Numbered from the stretch's first letter, positions 53,276 through 62,795 are shown. The stretch: 64,000 nt of DNA from Asaia sp003994335 (GCF_037151175.1 NZ_JBBCOR010000002.1:310001-374000); one strand, 5' to 3'. The notes: a model not told the origin generated them from the letters alone. A program made the numbers and translations.

Positions 53276-55588
53276 TTGAGTGAAGTATCTTCTCATTCAC
53301 TCCCTGACCGTCGAAACCCGTCGCTCATTGCCCTTCCCTTCGCTTTTCTGCTGCTCGCCGGTACGGCGCATGCCGCATCCGCCCCGGAAAAGGCCCCATC
53401 CTGCGCCTATCCTGCGTGTGCCGGGCAACCGGAGAATCCTGCCAGAATGTCTGAAGCAAAACCGGGCCCCCTGCCCGTCACGCCCCCCGCACATAATGGA
53501 TCCAGCACACCTGGCACTCCGCCACCCAGCCTTGTGCGCCTGCCGCCCAAGCAGGCCGGGACAATCGCCGAGACGATCAATGTGACCGCCCATATGGATC
53601 AAAGGCGCGGGCGCATCGCGCCGGGGCTGGGTGCGGTATCCTACGGGATCGACCAGCGTCAGATCGAGGTGACACCCGGGGGAGAGAATGCCGCCTTCAG
53701 CCAGATCCTGCTCCGCCTGCCCGGCGTTGTCATGGACAGTTACGGCGAGGTCCATGTGCGCGGCGAACATGGCGGGCTGACCTATCGCGTCAATGGCGTC
53801 CTCCTGCCTGAGGGACTCAACGGGTTCGGACAGGAGCTCGACAGTCGCATCATCCAGTCTGTCGATCTGCTCACCGGCACCCTGCCCGCCCAATTCGGGT
53901 TTCGTACGTCCGGCGTGATCGACGTAAAAACCAAGACCGGCGATACGCTCCGGAATAATCAGGTCTCGCTCTATGGCGGCAGCTACAACACGTTCATCCC
54001 GTCTCTTCAACTCGGCGGGTCCAAAGGGCGATGGGATTATTTCGTCACGGCTTCCTACAACCGTAACGATCTCGGGATAGAAAACCCCACCAATTCCTTC
54101 CGGGCCGTGCATGATTTCACGCAGCAGGAAAAAGGGTTCGGCTATCTCGCGTATCAGATCGACGATGAAAGCCGGATCAGCTTGCTGACCAGCGCCTCCT
54201 ATGCCGATTTTCAGCTCCCCAACACGACGGCTCTGCCAATCCTGTATCATTCATCCACTATCGCGCCGGATGATCCGAGCATCCAGTCCCGCCTCTTGCG
54301 TGACGGCCAGACCGAGCAGAATTACTACGCCGTACTCTCGTATCAGCGCAGCGGCGAAAAGCTCAACACGCAGGTTTCTCCCTATTTCCGGTACGGACGA
54401 ATCGGGTACCGCAACGATCCGACCCGCGATCTCGCGTTCTCCGGCATTTCACAGCGCGAAGTAAACGACTTCACGACGGGCGGAGTACAGATCGATAACT
54501 CATACGACATCGCCCCGCATCATGTGCTGCGTTTCGGGCTTCTCGGGCAATACACCTCCGAAAAACTCGATACCGATACCCTCGCCTTTCCGGTGGATGA
54601 GACAGGTGCCCAGAGCTCGACCATCCCCCGGCGCATCATCGATCATGGAGGGAACTGGGCAGTCGAAGCTGGCGCCTATGTGCAGGACGAGTATCGCATC
54701 ACCTCCAAACTGACCTTCAATTACGGGCTGCGCTATGACCGTTTTGCGTCGTCCTTCCATCGGGAGGGGCAGGTGAGCCCACGCGCGAACATGGTCTGGA
54801 AAGCCAGCCCCTCCACGACGGTGCATTTCGGCTATTCGCGCTATTTTGCGCCACCGTCACCGCAATATATTTCCGACGCCACGCTGCACAAATTTGCGGG
54901 GACGACCAATGCGCCCGAAACCATGCTGAACACGCCCACGCGCGTCGAAAAATCGCATTACGTCGATGTCGGGATCCTCCAGCATGTCACGCGTGACTAC
55001 CAAATCACGCTCGATGCCTTTGGCAAATGGGCGCGCGATCAGGGCGATCTGGGACAGTTCGGTCGCGCTGTCATTCTGGCGCCGTTCAGCTATCGCAAAG
55101 GGCGTGTCTATGGCGCGGAAATCGGCAATTCGTGGCGCCATGGCGGCTGGTCGGTCTATGGCAATTTTTCATTCGTCAAGACCTGGGCGAAGGACATCAA
55201 CTCGGCTCAGTATCAGTTCGAGGTCGCTGAACTCGACTATGTTCGTCGCCATGGCATCCAGCTCGATCACCAGGGGGAATTTACCTCTTCTGCCGGTGTT
55301 TCCTACAGCAACAAGTACGACATGGCCTATCTCGATTTCCTCTATGGCTACGGGCTGCGCAGTGGCTTTGCCAATCTCGAGAAGCAACCTTCCTACGCGA
55401 TCTTCAATATCGGCTACGCCCATAGTTTCACGAAAGTCCCGTTTGGCCGTTCGCTGAAATTACGAGCCGATGTGGTCAACCTGTTTGACCATCGCTACCA
55501 GATCCGTGATGGGAGCGGGGTAGGCGTGACACAGGCCCAATACGGCCAGAGGCGCGGCACCTTCTTCTCGATTGTGAGCAGCTTCTGA
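53276..55588 (+). CDS. TonB-dependent receptor, candidate manganese receptor
   Basis: About 770 residues from TTG 53276. That start gives a compact signal peptide (NPSLIALPFAFLLLAGTAHA) and leaves the palindrome at 53244 outside the gene. The ATG at 53183 or 53222 in the same frame would place the palindrome inside it. The plug has GAVSYGIDQRQIEVTPGGEN, VHVRGEHGGLTYRVNGVLLP and GFRTSGVIDVKTKTGDTLRN; the C-terminal strand ends FFSIVSSF. It follows mntR-mntH, as would suit a MnoT-like outer-membrane manganese channel; that is inference from context and the upstream site. Start uncertain. Confidence 0.75.
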   Translation: MSEVSSHSLPDRRNPSLIALPFAFLLLAGTAHAASAPEKAPSCAYPACAGQPENPARMSEAKPGPLPVTPPAHNGSSTPGTPPPSLVRLPPKQAGTIAETINVTAHMDQRRGRIAPGLGAVSYGIDQRQIEVTPGGENAAFSQILLRLPGVVMDSYGEVHVRGEHGGLTYRVNGVLLPEGLNGFGQELDSRIIQSVDLLTGTLPAQFGFRTSGVIDVKTKTGDTLRNNQVSLYGGSYNTFIPSLQLGGSKGRWDYFVTASYNRNDLGIENPTNSFRAVHDFTQQEKGFGYLAYQIDDESRISLLTSASYADFQLPNTTALPILYHSSTIAPDDPSIQSRLLRDGQTEQNYYAVLSYQRSGEKLNTQVSPYFRYGRIGYRNDPTRDLAFSGISQREVNDFTTGGVQIDNSYDIAPHHVLRFGLLGQYTSEKLDTDTLAFPVDETGAQSSTIPRRIIDHGGNWAVEAGAYVQDEYRITSKLTFNYGLRYDRFASSFHREGQVSPRANMVWKASPSTTVHFGYSRYFAPPSPQYISDATLHKFAGTTNAPETMLNTPTRVEKSHYVDVGILQHVTRDYQITLDAFGKWARDQGDLGQFGRAVILAPFSYRKGRVYGAEIGNSWRHGGWSVYGNFSFVKTWAKDINSAQYQFEVAELDYVRRHGIQLDHQGEFTSSAGVSYSNKYDMAYLDFLYGYGLRSGFANLEKQPSYAIFNIGYAHSFTKVPFGRSLKLRADVVNLFDHRYQIRDGSGVGVTQAQYGQRRGTFFSIVSSF

Positions 55589-55682
55589 CACGCTTCACGC
55601 AGATATGACGAGCCGGTTTCATCGCTGGCAAGATTCCTGCGTTTATGATGGAGAGCCGCCCCTTTCACCGGAGACCCGCCTC

Positions 55683-57962
55683 ATGTCCGAACGCAAGACC
55701 GTCTACCGGCCCTATCATCATCCCGCCGGGGGCTGGGGGGCGGTCAAGGCCACGGCAAAAGCACTGCTCGAACAATCCGTAGTGACCAAGGGCTCCCGTG
55801 CTCTTTTGGCCATGAACCAGCCGGGCGGCTTCAAATGCCCGAGTTGTGCCTTCCCGGACCCGACGCATCACAAAAAGATCGAATTTTGCGAAAATGGCGT
55901 GAAGGGCCTCGCGGTAGAGGCCACCAAGCGGCGCGTCACCCGGGCGTTCTTTGCCGAACACAGCGTAACGGCTCTTGCGGCACAAAGCGATCACTGGCTG
56001 GAGGAGCAGGGCCGTCTGACCGAGCCGATGCGCTACGATGCGCAAACGGATCATTACGTTCCTTGCAGCTGGCAGGAAGCCTTCACGCTGATCGGCACCC
56101 ATCTGCGCGGACTCGCCTCTCCCGATCAGGCCGAGTTCTACACATCGGGGCGGACCTCGAACGAAGCAGCTTTCCTGTATTCCGTCTTCGTGCGCGCCTA
56201 TGGCACGAATAATTTTCCTGACTGCTCGAATATGTGTCACGAGCCGACCAGCCGCGGCCTGCCCGGTGCCATCGGCATCGGCAAGGGCACGGTGGTGATG
56301 GATGATTTCGATCACGCCGAAGCCATTTTCATCGTAGGGCAGAATACGGGCACCAACTCACCACGTATGATGGGGCTGCTGGCCCATGCCCGAAAGCGCA
56401 ACGTGCCCATCGTCGTGGTCAATCCGATGCCCGAGCGCTCTCTCATCCGCTTTACCGAGCCTCAGGACGCGGTGCAGATGGCGACGGGCGGCTCGACCGC
56501 CATCGCCACCGAGTTCGTCCATATCCGGATTGGCGGCGATCTTGCCTTTTTCAAGGGCATGATGAAATGCCTGTTCGAACGTGAGGCCCTGGGCGAAACC
56601 CTGCTGGATCACGATTTCATCGCAACGCACACCGAGGGATTTGCTGCGCTGCGCGATGAGGTGATGCGCCATGACTGGGCCGAAATCGAGCACGTATCGG
56701 GCATCGAGCGGGCACAGATCGCGCGGGCAGCCGCCATCTATGCCCAGTCACACGCCACCATCATCTGCTTCGGCATGGGCATCACCCAGCATCAGCAGGG
56801 TGCGCGGATGATCCAGCAAATTGCCGCTTTTCTGATGCTGCGCGGCAATTTTGGCAAGAAGGGTGCAGGCATAGCACCCATACGCGGGCATTCGAACGTG
56901 CAGGGCGACCGCACGGTAGGCATCGACGAGAAGCCGACCCAAGCCTATCTGGACCGGCTGCGCGATGTATTCGGTTTCGAACCCCCGCGCGTTCATGGCC
57001 ACCATGCGGTGGACGCGGTCGAGGCCATGCTGGCCGGTACGGCGCGGGTCTTCATCGGCATGGGCGGCAATTTTGTCCATGCCATCCCTGATACACCTCG
57101 TGGCTATGCGGCCATGCGGGGGCTGGATCTGACCGTAGGGATCGCAACGAAACTCAATCGCGGGCATATCGTCCATGGGCGCGACGCCCTGATCCTGCCG
57201 GTCATTGCGCGCTCGGAGATCGACCGTCAGGCAACGGGCGAGCAATTCGTGACCATCGAGGATGCAATGTCGAATGTCACTGCCTCGCGTGGTGTGCTCG
57301 AACCCGCGAGCCCGGACCTGCTCTCCGAAGTCGCCATCGTTTGCGGCATGGCGCAGGCAACCCTGCCCGAAAGCCCCATCCCCTGGGCGCTTTATCCTAC
57401 GGATTACGGTTTGATCCGGGACAAGATCGCGGCCGTCTATCCCGAGATCTACGCCGATTTCAACGCGCGCATCCGCAACAAGCAGGGTTTCCATCTCGAT
57501 ATTCCGCCACGCCGACGCGAGTGGAAAACCGCAACAGGCAAGGCGCAGTTCCTGCTCTTCCCCGGTCTTGCCGTGGATGACAGCGTTGAGGATTCGGAGA
57601 TGCTGCGTCTCTCCACCATACGCTCACATGACCAGTTCAACACCACGATCTACAGTATGAATGACCGGTATCGCGGCATCTACAACACCCGCATGGTCGT
57701 ATTCATGAACGATGAGGACATGGAGGATCGCGGCATCCGGCAGGAGATGGTGGTCAGCCTCGAAACGCTTTCGACCGACGGGATCAAGCGCTGCGTAGAG
57801 GACCTGGTCGCAGTCGCCTATCCCATGCCTAGAGGGGCCATCGCAGGCTATTATCCTGAGTTGAATCCGCTCCTGCCGCTGAACCATTTCGACGAGATCA
57901 GCGGCACGCCTGCTGCGAAATCAATCCCTGTGCGCGTGATCGTGCCGGCAGGAAGACCATGA
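55683..57962 (+). CDS. FdhF/YdeP-family molybdopterin oxidoreductase
   Basis: 759 residues of the molybdopterin oxidoreductase family, YdeP branch. The N-terminus has NQPGGFKCPSCAFPDP with Cys near 51 and 54 and FCENG near 68; SNMCHEPTSRGL puts Cys185 at the position of the molybdenum ligand (Sec or Cys) of formate dehydrogenases. RGHSNVQGDRTVGI and the C-terminal MoCo domain follow. The cluster motif is reduced compared with full formate dehydrogenases. The start is ATG 55683 with GGAGA 8 bases upstream. fdhD overlaps its stop. Substrate unknown; formate is not assured. Confidence 0.88.
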   Translation: MSERKTVYRPYHHPAGGWGAVKATAKALLEQSVVTKGSRALLAMNQPGGFKCPSCAFPDPTHHKKIEFCENGVKGLAVEATKRRVTRAFFAEHSVTALAAQSDHWLEEQGRLTEPMRYDAQTDHYVPCSWQEAFTLIGTHLRGLASPDQAEFYTSGRTSNEAAFLYSVFVRAYGTNNFPDCSNMCHEPTSRGLPGAIGIGKGTVVMDDFDHAEAIFIVGQNTGTNSPRMMGLLAHARKRNVPIVVVNPMPERSLIRFTEPQDAVQMATGGSTAIATEFVHIRIGGDLAFFKGMMKCLFEREALGETLLDHDFIATHTEGFAALRDEVMRHDWAEIEHVSGIERAQIARAAAIYAQSHATIICFGMGITQHQQGARMIQQIAAFLMLRGNFGKKGAGIAPIRGHSNVQGDRTVGIDEKPTQAYLDRLRDVFGFEPPRVHGHHAVDAVEAMLAGTARVFIGMGGNFVHAIPDTPRGYAAMRGLDLTVGIATKLNRGHIVHGRDALILPVIARSEIDRQATGEQFVTIEDAMSNVTASRGVLEPASPDLLSEVAIVCGMAQATLPESPIPWALYPTDYGLIRDKIAAVYPEIYADFNARIRNKQGFHLDIPPRRREWKTATGKAQFLLFPGLAVDDSVEDSEMLRLSTIRSHDQFNTTIYSMNDRYRGIYNTRMVVFMNDEDMEDRGIRQEMVVSLETLSTDGIKRCVEDLVAVAYPMPRGAIAGYYPELNPLLPLNHFDEISGTPAAKSIPVRVIVPAGRP

Positions 57963-58810
57963 CGATACGCCCGGACAGCCTCGCAGCCGCCCATGTTCTG
58001 CGTCACGCCATTGCCATCGGCCCCGACGGCGAACAGGAACGTATCGAACTCGGCATTGCCGAGGAAATCCCGCTGACGCTCATCTTCAACGATTTTCATG
58101 TCCATGCCGTGATGATGGTGACGCCACTCGATCTGCATGATTTCGTGCTCGGCTTCGTACTCACCGAGAAGATCATTGCCTGCGCGGCCGATCTGGTTTC
58201 CTGCCATATCGAACGCCATGAGGATCAGCTTACCGCGCATATCCGTATCTCGGGCGCTGATTTCAGCCGGTTGATCCGAAGAGGGCAACGCCTGCTTACA
58301 GGAGGCAGCAGCTGCGGTCTGTGCGGCGTCACCTCCCTTGAGGATATCGCGACCGCCGTGCCAAGCCTTCCCGCCTATAGTATTCCGGTCCCCGCCATTC
58401 GCAAGGCACTGGCCGCTCTGCCAGAGCAGCAGGTGCTCAACCAGAAGGTGCACATGGTCCATGCCGCGGCCTGGGCCTCTCCTGATGGCGAAATTCACTA
58501 CGTCCGCGAGGATGTCGGCCGGCATAACGCGCTCGACAAGCTGATTGGCACGTTGAGCCAGTCCCCTCGCGATGCGGGCCGGGGGTTCTGCCTCCTGACC
58601 AGCCGATGCTCCTACGAGATGGTTGAGAAGGCCCTGACGATCGGAATCTCGACGCTCGTTGCTGTCTCCTCGCCGACCGATCGCGCCATCCAGATTGCCC
58701 GTCAGGCTGATATGACGCTCATTGGCAACGCACGGCCAGACCGGCTTGCGGTATTCTGCGGCGCCCACCGCCTCATCAAACCCGAGACTGTCAGAATGGC
58801 TGCCGTATGA
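57959..58810 (+). CDS. fdhD: FdhD sulfur carrier for molybdenum enzymes
   Basis: 283 residues. The two-Cys motif GGSSCGLCG lies near 114-122, and GRHNALDKLIG and LLTSRCSYEMVEKAL are conserved FdhD segments. FdhD transfers sulfur from the IscS desulfurase to the molybdenum cofactor of formate dehydrogenase-type enzymes; its coupling to the YdeP-family gene (ATGA overlap) implies that enzyme is its client. Confidence 0.95.
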   Translation: MTIRPDSLAAAHVLRHAIAIGPDGEQERIELGIAEEIPLTLIFNDFHVHAVMMVTPLDLHDFVLGFVLTEKIIACAADLVSCHIERHEDQLTAHIRISGADFSRLIRRGQRLLTGGSSCGLCGVTSLEDIATAVPSLPAYSIPVPAIRKALAALPEQQVLNQKVHMVHAAAWASPDGEIHYVREDVGRHNALDKLIGTLSQSPRDAGRGFCLLTSRCSYEMVEKALTIGISTLVAVSSPTDRAIQIARQADMTLIGNARPDRLAVFCGAHRLIKPETVRMAAV

Positions 58811-59310
58811 CCTTCGACCCCCAAGCCGCATTCTTCGATTTCGAGCAGGATTTCGCGGGAAGCTTGCGGTGCATTCCCATGCGCGTTCGGCTGCGGCTTG
58901 ATCTATGCGCCATCAAGCTGACCCTGCGCCAATGGAGCCAGTTCACACCTGCCCAGCGCAAGACCTTGCTCGACACGCCTTTCGACACGGCAGAGCAACG
59001 ATCTCGCTACGCCGAAGCCCTCAAAATCCTGATCGCGGCCGCCTGCGACGAACCGCTCAAGCTTCTGACGAAGAATGAGGAGGCTCTGTGGCAGGACGCG
59101 CGATGCGTGCCGGATTGTGTTCTGGAACAGGCACGTCACGACAATATTGCGCCGCCGACGCTCGCTCAATGGGGCGGGCTTCACGAATTGCAGCGCTTCG
59201 CTCTGGTCAAGCTTGCACGCTCCAAACATGAGAACGAGAACTTCGTCCCGGCACTTCGGGAATTCGGACTGACCGCACCTGCCCCTTCGAGGCGTGATAG
59301 GCTTAACTGA
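58807..59310 (+). CDS. Nitrate reductase associated-type protein
   Basis: 167 residues matching the Nitr_red_assoc family: FDFEQDFAGSLRCIPMRVRL and RLDLCAIKLTLRQWSQF near the N-terminus, with Trp-containing helices after. The family is named for co-occurrence with assimilatory nitrate reductase; its biochemistry is not known to me. Its start overlaps the fdhD stop (ATGA). It overlaps the mobA end by 8 bases tail to tail. No nitrate reductase gene is in the window. Confidence 0.75.
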   Translation: MTFDPQAAFFDFEQDFAGSLRCIPMRVRLRLDLCAIKLTLRQWSQFTPAQRKTLLDTPFDTAEQRSRYAEALKILIAAACDEPLKLLTKNEEALWQDARCVPDCVLEQARHDNIAPPTLAQWGGLHELQRFALVKLARSKHENENFVPALREFGLTAPAPSRRDRLN

Positions 59311-59896
59311 CCTTGCGCAACGCGAGGCGAGCAAGATCCTCCGCTGTGTTGATGTTATAGAACGGGTCGTCGTCGCCCTCGTCGAAGCTTACAGGACGCA
59401 CGCCTATCGCTTCGGCGAAAGGGCGAATGGCGAGCGCGCGACGTATGCCGGATAGGCGCGCCGCCTCAAAATAATCATGGAAACGCTCGAGGCATGAAAC
59501 AGGCCAGAGAGCGAGCAGAGGGTGAACCCGGTCCTCTCTTGCCGCACAGGCGGGTCCGGGCACGAGCCGCTCGATAAAGTCACGCGGAATAAAGGGCGTG
59601 TCACCAGGCAGCGTCACCACTCCGCTCGCCCCCCGCTCAGCGCCCCACTCGAGGGCCGAGAGCACGCCGCAGAGCGGACCCAATCCCTCAAAGCGATCGG
59701 GCAATACGGGCAGATTGAACCGCTCATACGACCCGATCTGGTCCGGCCTGGTGGCAAGTGCCAGCCCCCTTACCTGAGGCGTGACCCTGTCGATGATCTC
59801 CTCGATCAGGCTATGATGCCCCAGGGGGAGGAGGGGCTTGTCGCATCCGCCTAGCCGACTTCCCCTCCCCCCTGCCAGGATCACGGCAAGGATCAT
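59303..59896 (-). CDS. mobA: Molybdenum cofactor guanylyltransferase MobA
   Basis: 197 residues. ILAVILAGGRGSRLGGCDKP is the GTP-binding start with the LAGGxxxRMGG-like motif and a Lys; GPLCGVLSALEW and VTLPGDTPFIPRDFIERL follow, with the DTPF metal site. MobA adds GMP to molybdopterin, giving the MGD form used by the YdeP-family enzyme. It is convergent with that operon, 14 bases after a small secreted protein. Confidence 0.92.
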   Translation of the reverse strand: MILAVILAGGRGSRLGGCDKPLLPLGHHSLIEEIIDRVTPQVRGLALATRPDQIGSYERFNLPVLPDRFEGLGPLCGVLSALEWGAERGASGVVTLPGDTPFIPRDFIERLVPGPACAAREDRVHPLLALWPVSCLERFHDYFEAARLSGIRRALAIRPFAEAIGVRPVSFDEGDDDPFYNINTAEDLARLALRKVS

Positions 59897-59910
59897 GCCT
59901 GGTCAGATCC

Positions 59911-60243
59911 TCATCGCGGGGACGGCGGCGGCAGAGGGCTATCGGGCATTGGTGCCTGAGGATGCGCATGATGACGAATGTGATGGGCCGGCGGAGGTGG
60001 TGGCGGTGGTGGCGCATGCGGGGCCAGTTGCACCGGCTGGAAAGGCGGGGGGGCCTGACCAGGCGTGTAGTAGGGGCCCCTGTAATTGTCATTGAGCTGG
60101 GCCGCATTGAGACTGTCGATCATGCTGTTGCCGGTTCCATCAGCATAATGACCTGAGGGTCCACCCGGCGCGTGCTGCGCGAAGGCGGCGACAGGCGATG
60201 CAAGCAGTGTGACACCAAGCAGAAATCCGAGAGTACGGTTCAT
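59911..60243 (-). CDS. Secreted Pro/His-rich small protein
   Basis: 110 residues. A signal peptide (MNRTLGFLLGVTLLASPVAA, then FAQ) precedes a mature part with GPYYTPGQAPPPFQP, a run of eight Pro and an His-rich stretch (HHIRHHAHP). A metal-binding or cell-wall role is possible; no family is recognised. Its start overlaps the amidohydrolase stop, so it is in that operon. Confidence 0.7.
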   Translation of the reverse strand: MNRTLGFLLGVTLLASPVAAFAQHAPGGPSGHYADGTGNSMIDSLNAAQLNDNYRGPYYTPGQAPPPFQPVQLAPHAPPPPPPPPAHHIRHHAHPQAPMPDSPLPPPSPR

Positions 60244-61631
60244 AGCGTCTTTCCTTTGCCGACGAGCCCGGTCGAAACGGGCTTGCCGCGCTGCCAGACC
60301 TGAGAGATCAGGTCGATATCAGATATGGTCTTGTCCGGATTGCCGTCAATAACCAGAAAGTCGGCGCGTTTTCCGGGTGCGAGGACGCCTCTGTCGCGCA
60401 GCCCGAGCAGCGCGGCGGCTTTCTGCGTTGCCAGATTGATGGCCTGTAAGGGAGTCAGTCCTGAATGAACCAGCAATACCAGTTCGCGATGCTCGGCAAA
60501 GCCGGGCAGACGCAACGGCGTCGCGCCAGAATCCGTACCAAACCCGATACGGGCACCCCCCTGATACAGGATGAGGACATTGTGCATGTTCATGGCGAGG
60601 GCGGCGCGTGCTGCTTCAGTAGCCGGTTTCGCGAGTATGGTGCGGCGCCATGTCTCCTGCCCGATCTGATCGGCCAGAGCAGATGACATGGCGCCACGCA
60701 CGACGGGCTGCTCCAGCGTCTCGGGATGCTCGGCGAAATAATAGCTCGATTCATCCAGAGAGAGCGTCGGGATATACCAGGCATGGCGGCTCGCAAGCTG
60801 GGCGATCAGCGAGGCGTCCACAGCTTTGTCGCGTACGCCATGAGCCAAGATATCCGCGCCATGGGCGAGCGCCTGACGGGCGAGGTCGAGGTCGTGAATA
60901 TGGACCGCGACACGCAGATGCCGCTTATGTGCCTCGGCAATCGCGGCCTGCCAGACGGGTGCGCCGAGCAAGGGAAGCGGCGCCTTGCCCGGATTGGTCA
61001 GACGCAGATCGTCGAGCCAGACCTTGACGAAATCCGTACCCTCATCGGCCATATGATCGACAGCCTGGCGCGCTTCCTGTGGCGTTTTCGGTCTGAAGAT
61101 CTGATCGCGCCCCATATTGTCGATCATCGCCTCGGGCGGCATGCCGCCGGGTGCACCGATACCTTGATCTACTCCAAACAGATCCGCCCCTGGGTTCACG
61201 CCCTGATGCTGTTCGCGGCGCAGTTGATCGAAAAGTGGGGACTTGTTCAGCCCAAGGGAGGTCACGGTGAGCACACCGTACCGGACATACTGGTCGAGAG
61301 CGGCGAGAATGGTGGAACGGGTGTAATTGCGGGAGGCCGTTGTAAGCCCGTCTACCAGCCCGACATGGCTGTGATCGCTGATCAGCCCGGGCATGATCGT
61401 CTTGCCTTGCAGATCGATCGTCTTCGTCGACTGACCGTCAGAGGAGCCGGAACGGCTGCCTATGGAAATGATCTGACCGTGGTCGATCACCAGTGTGACG
61501 TCCTCGCGTACGGGGGAGCCAGTCCCATCGATTACGCGCGCATGGGTAAAGACGATCGGCTCGGCTCTGGACGGAACGGTGAGCAGGAAGCTGCCCGTCG
61601 CGAGACAGGCGAATAGACCGAAACGGCGCAT
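60240..61631 (-). CDS. Secreted amidohydrolase-family protein
   Basis: 463 residues. A signal peptide (FGLFACLATGSFLLTVPSRA) shows export. ARVIDGTGSPVREDVTLVID and GKTIMPGLISDHSHVGLVDG give the beta-sandwich and the HxH metal motif; VHIHDLDLARQALAHGADIL and IGFGTDSGATPLRLPG carry the later His and Asp ligands. It is of the imidazolonepropionase-like/prolidase-like amidohydrolase group; the substrate is unknown. It heads a three-gene operon with the Pro/His-rich protein and mobA. Confidence 0.85.
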   Translation of the reverse strand: MRRFGLFACLATGSFLLTVPSRAEPIVFTHARVIDGTGSPVREDVTLVIDHGQIISIGSRSGSSDGQSTKTIDLQGKTIMPGLISDHSHVGLVDGLTTASRNYTRSTILAALDQYVRYGVLTVTSLGLNKSPLFDQLRREQHQGVNPGADLFGVDQGIGAPGGMPPEAMIDNMGRDQIFRPKTPQEARQAVDHMADEGTDFVKVWLDDLRLTNPGKAPLPLLGAPVWQAAIAEAHKRHLRVAVHIHDLDLARQALAHGADILAHGVRDKAVDASLIAQLASRHAWYIPTLSLDESSYYFAEHPETLEQPVVRGAMSSALADQIGQETWRRTILAKPATEAARAALAMNMHNVLILYQGGARIGFGTDSGATPLRLPGFAEHRELVLLVHSGLTPLQAINLATQKAAALLGLRDRGVLAPGKRADFLVIDGNPDKTISDIDLISQVWQRGKPVSTGLVGKGKTL

Positions 61632-61880
61632 GCGGACCCTCTTACGTCCCCGTGCCCGGCTTGATCCGTCGAAGAGGACGGTTGATGCGCAGGGGGATGA
61701 TCTGGACTGCGAACGCAGCGCGACGCCCCCGGATGCATTTGCCCGGAATTTGATATCGCATCTGTGAAGGCGAGAATGGAGAGGACAAGAAACGGATCGC
61801 GCCGGTGGCAGTTATGAGAAGGAACACGGCACACAGGCAGCTCCCCATGAGGTCTGCCGATAATAAAACAGGAGCGTTGC

Positions 61881-62795
61881 ATGTCGCTTACCCCCCAGGT
61901 CAAAGCCATTCTCGCCAATTACGAGTCCGACAATCCCGGCACCAAGGCCAATCTCGTCCGCCTGATGAATACGGGTGTTCTGGCCGGAACCGGCAAGTTG
62001 GTGATTCTGCCAGTCGATCAGGGCTTCGAACATGGACCGGCTCGCTCCTTTGCGGCTAACCCACCGGCCTATGATCCCCATTATCATTTCTCGCTGGCCA
62101 TTGAGGCCGGGCTCAATGCCTTTGCTGCGCCACTGGGCATGCTCGAGGCCGGAGCGTCCACTTTTGCCGGTCAGCTCCCGCTGATCCTAAAATGTAACAG
62201 CTCCAATTCGCTGGCAACCGAGAAGAACCAGGCCGTAACCGGCACAGTCGCCGATGCGCTGCGCTTGGGCTGCTCGGCCATCGGGTTCACCATCTATCCG
62301 GGCAGCGAATATTGCTTTGATCAGATGAATGAACTGCGTGAGCTGGCGCAGGAGGCCAAGGCGGCGGGGCTTGCCGTGATCGTCTGGAGCTATCCGCGCG
62401 GGCCGATGCTGGACAAGGCTGGCGAAACCGCCATCGATATCTGTGCCTATGCCGCCCATATGGCTGCCGAATGCGGCGCGCATATCATCAAGGTCAAACC
62501 GCCGACAGACGCCCTTTCGCTCCCCGCGGCCAAGGCAGTCTATCTGGAACAGAAGATCGACATTTCGACGATGGAAGCGCGTGTGCGCCATGTCGTGCAG
62601 TCAACCTTTGCCGGGCGTCGTATCGTGATCTTCTCGGGCGGGGAGCATGAAAGCACCGAGGCGCTGCTCGACACCATTCGTGGCATTCATGCTGGCGGCG
62701 GGTTCGGCTCCATTATCGGTCGCAATACTTTCCAGCGGCCTCGTGAGGAAGCGCTGAAGCTGCTTGGCGCCATCACGGGCATCTTCAAGGGCTGA
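61881..62795 (+). CDS. fbaB: Class I fructose-bisphosphate aldolase (DhnA type)
   Basis: 304 residues of the archaeal-type class I aldolase group. VILPVDQGFEHGPARSFAAN, GFTIYPGSEYCFDQM, AVIVWSYPRGPML, AHIIKVKPPTDAL (with the Schiff-base-type Lys) and IVIFSGGEHESTE are family segments. It catalyses the aldol reaction of glycolysis and gluconeogenesis. AGGAG lies 8 bases before ATG. It is divergent from the amidohydrolase operon and converges with the ABC ATPase (3-base gap). Confidence 0.93.
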   Translation: MSLTPQVKAILANYESDNPGTKANLVRLMNTGVLAGTGKLVILPVDQGFEHGPARSFAANPPAYDPHYHFSLAIEAGLNAFAAPLGMLEAGASTFAGQLPLILKCNSSNSLATEKNQAVTGTVADALRLGCSAIGFTIYPGSEYCFDQMNELRELAQEAKAAGLAVIVWSYPRGPMLDKAGETAIDICAYAAHMAAECGAHIIKVKPPTDALSLPAAKAVYLEQKIDISTMEARVRHVVQSTFAGRRIVIFSGGEHESTEALLDTIRGIHAGGGFGSIIGRNTFQRPREEALKLLGAITGIFKG

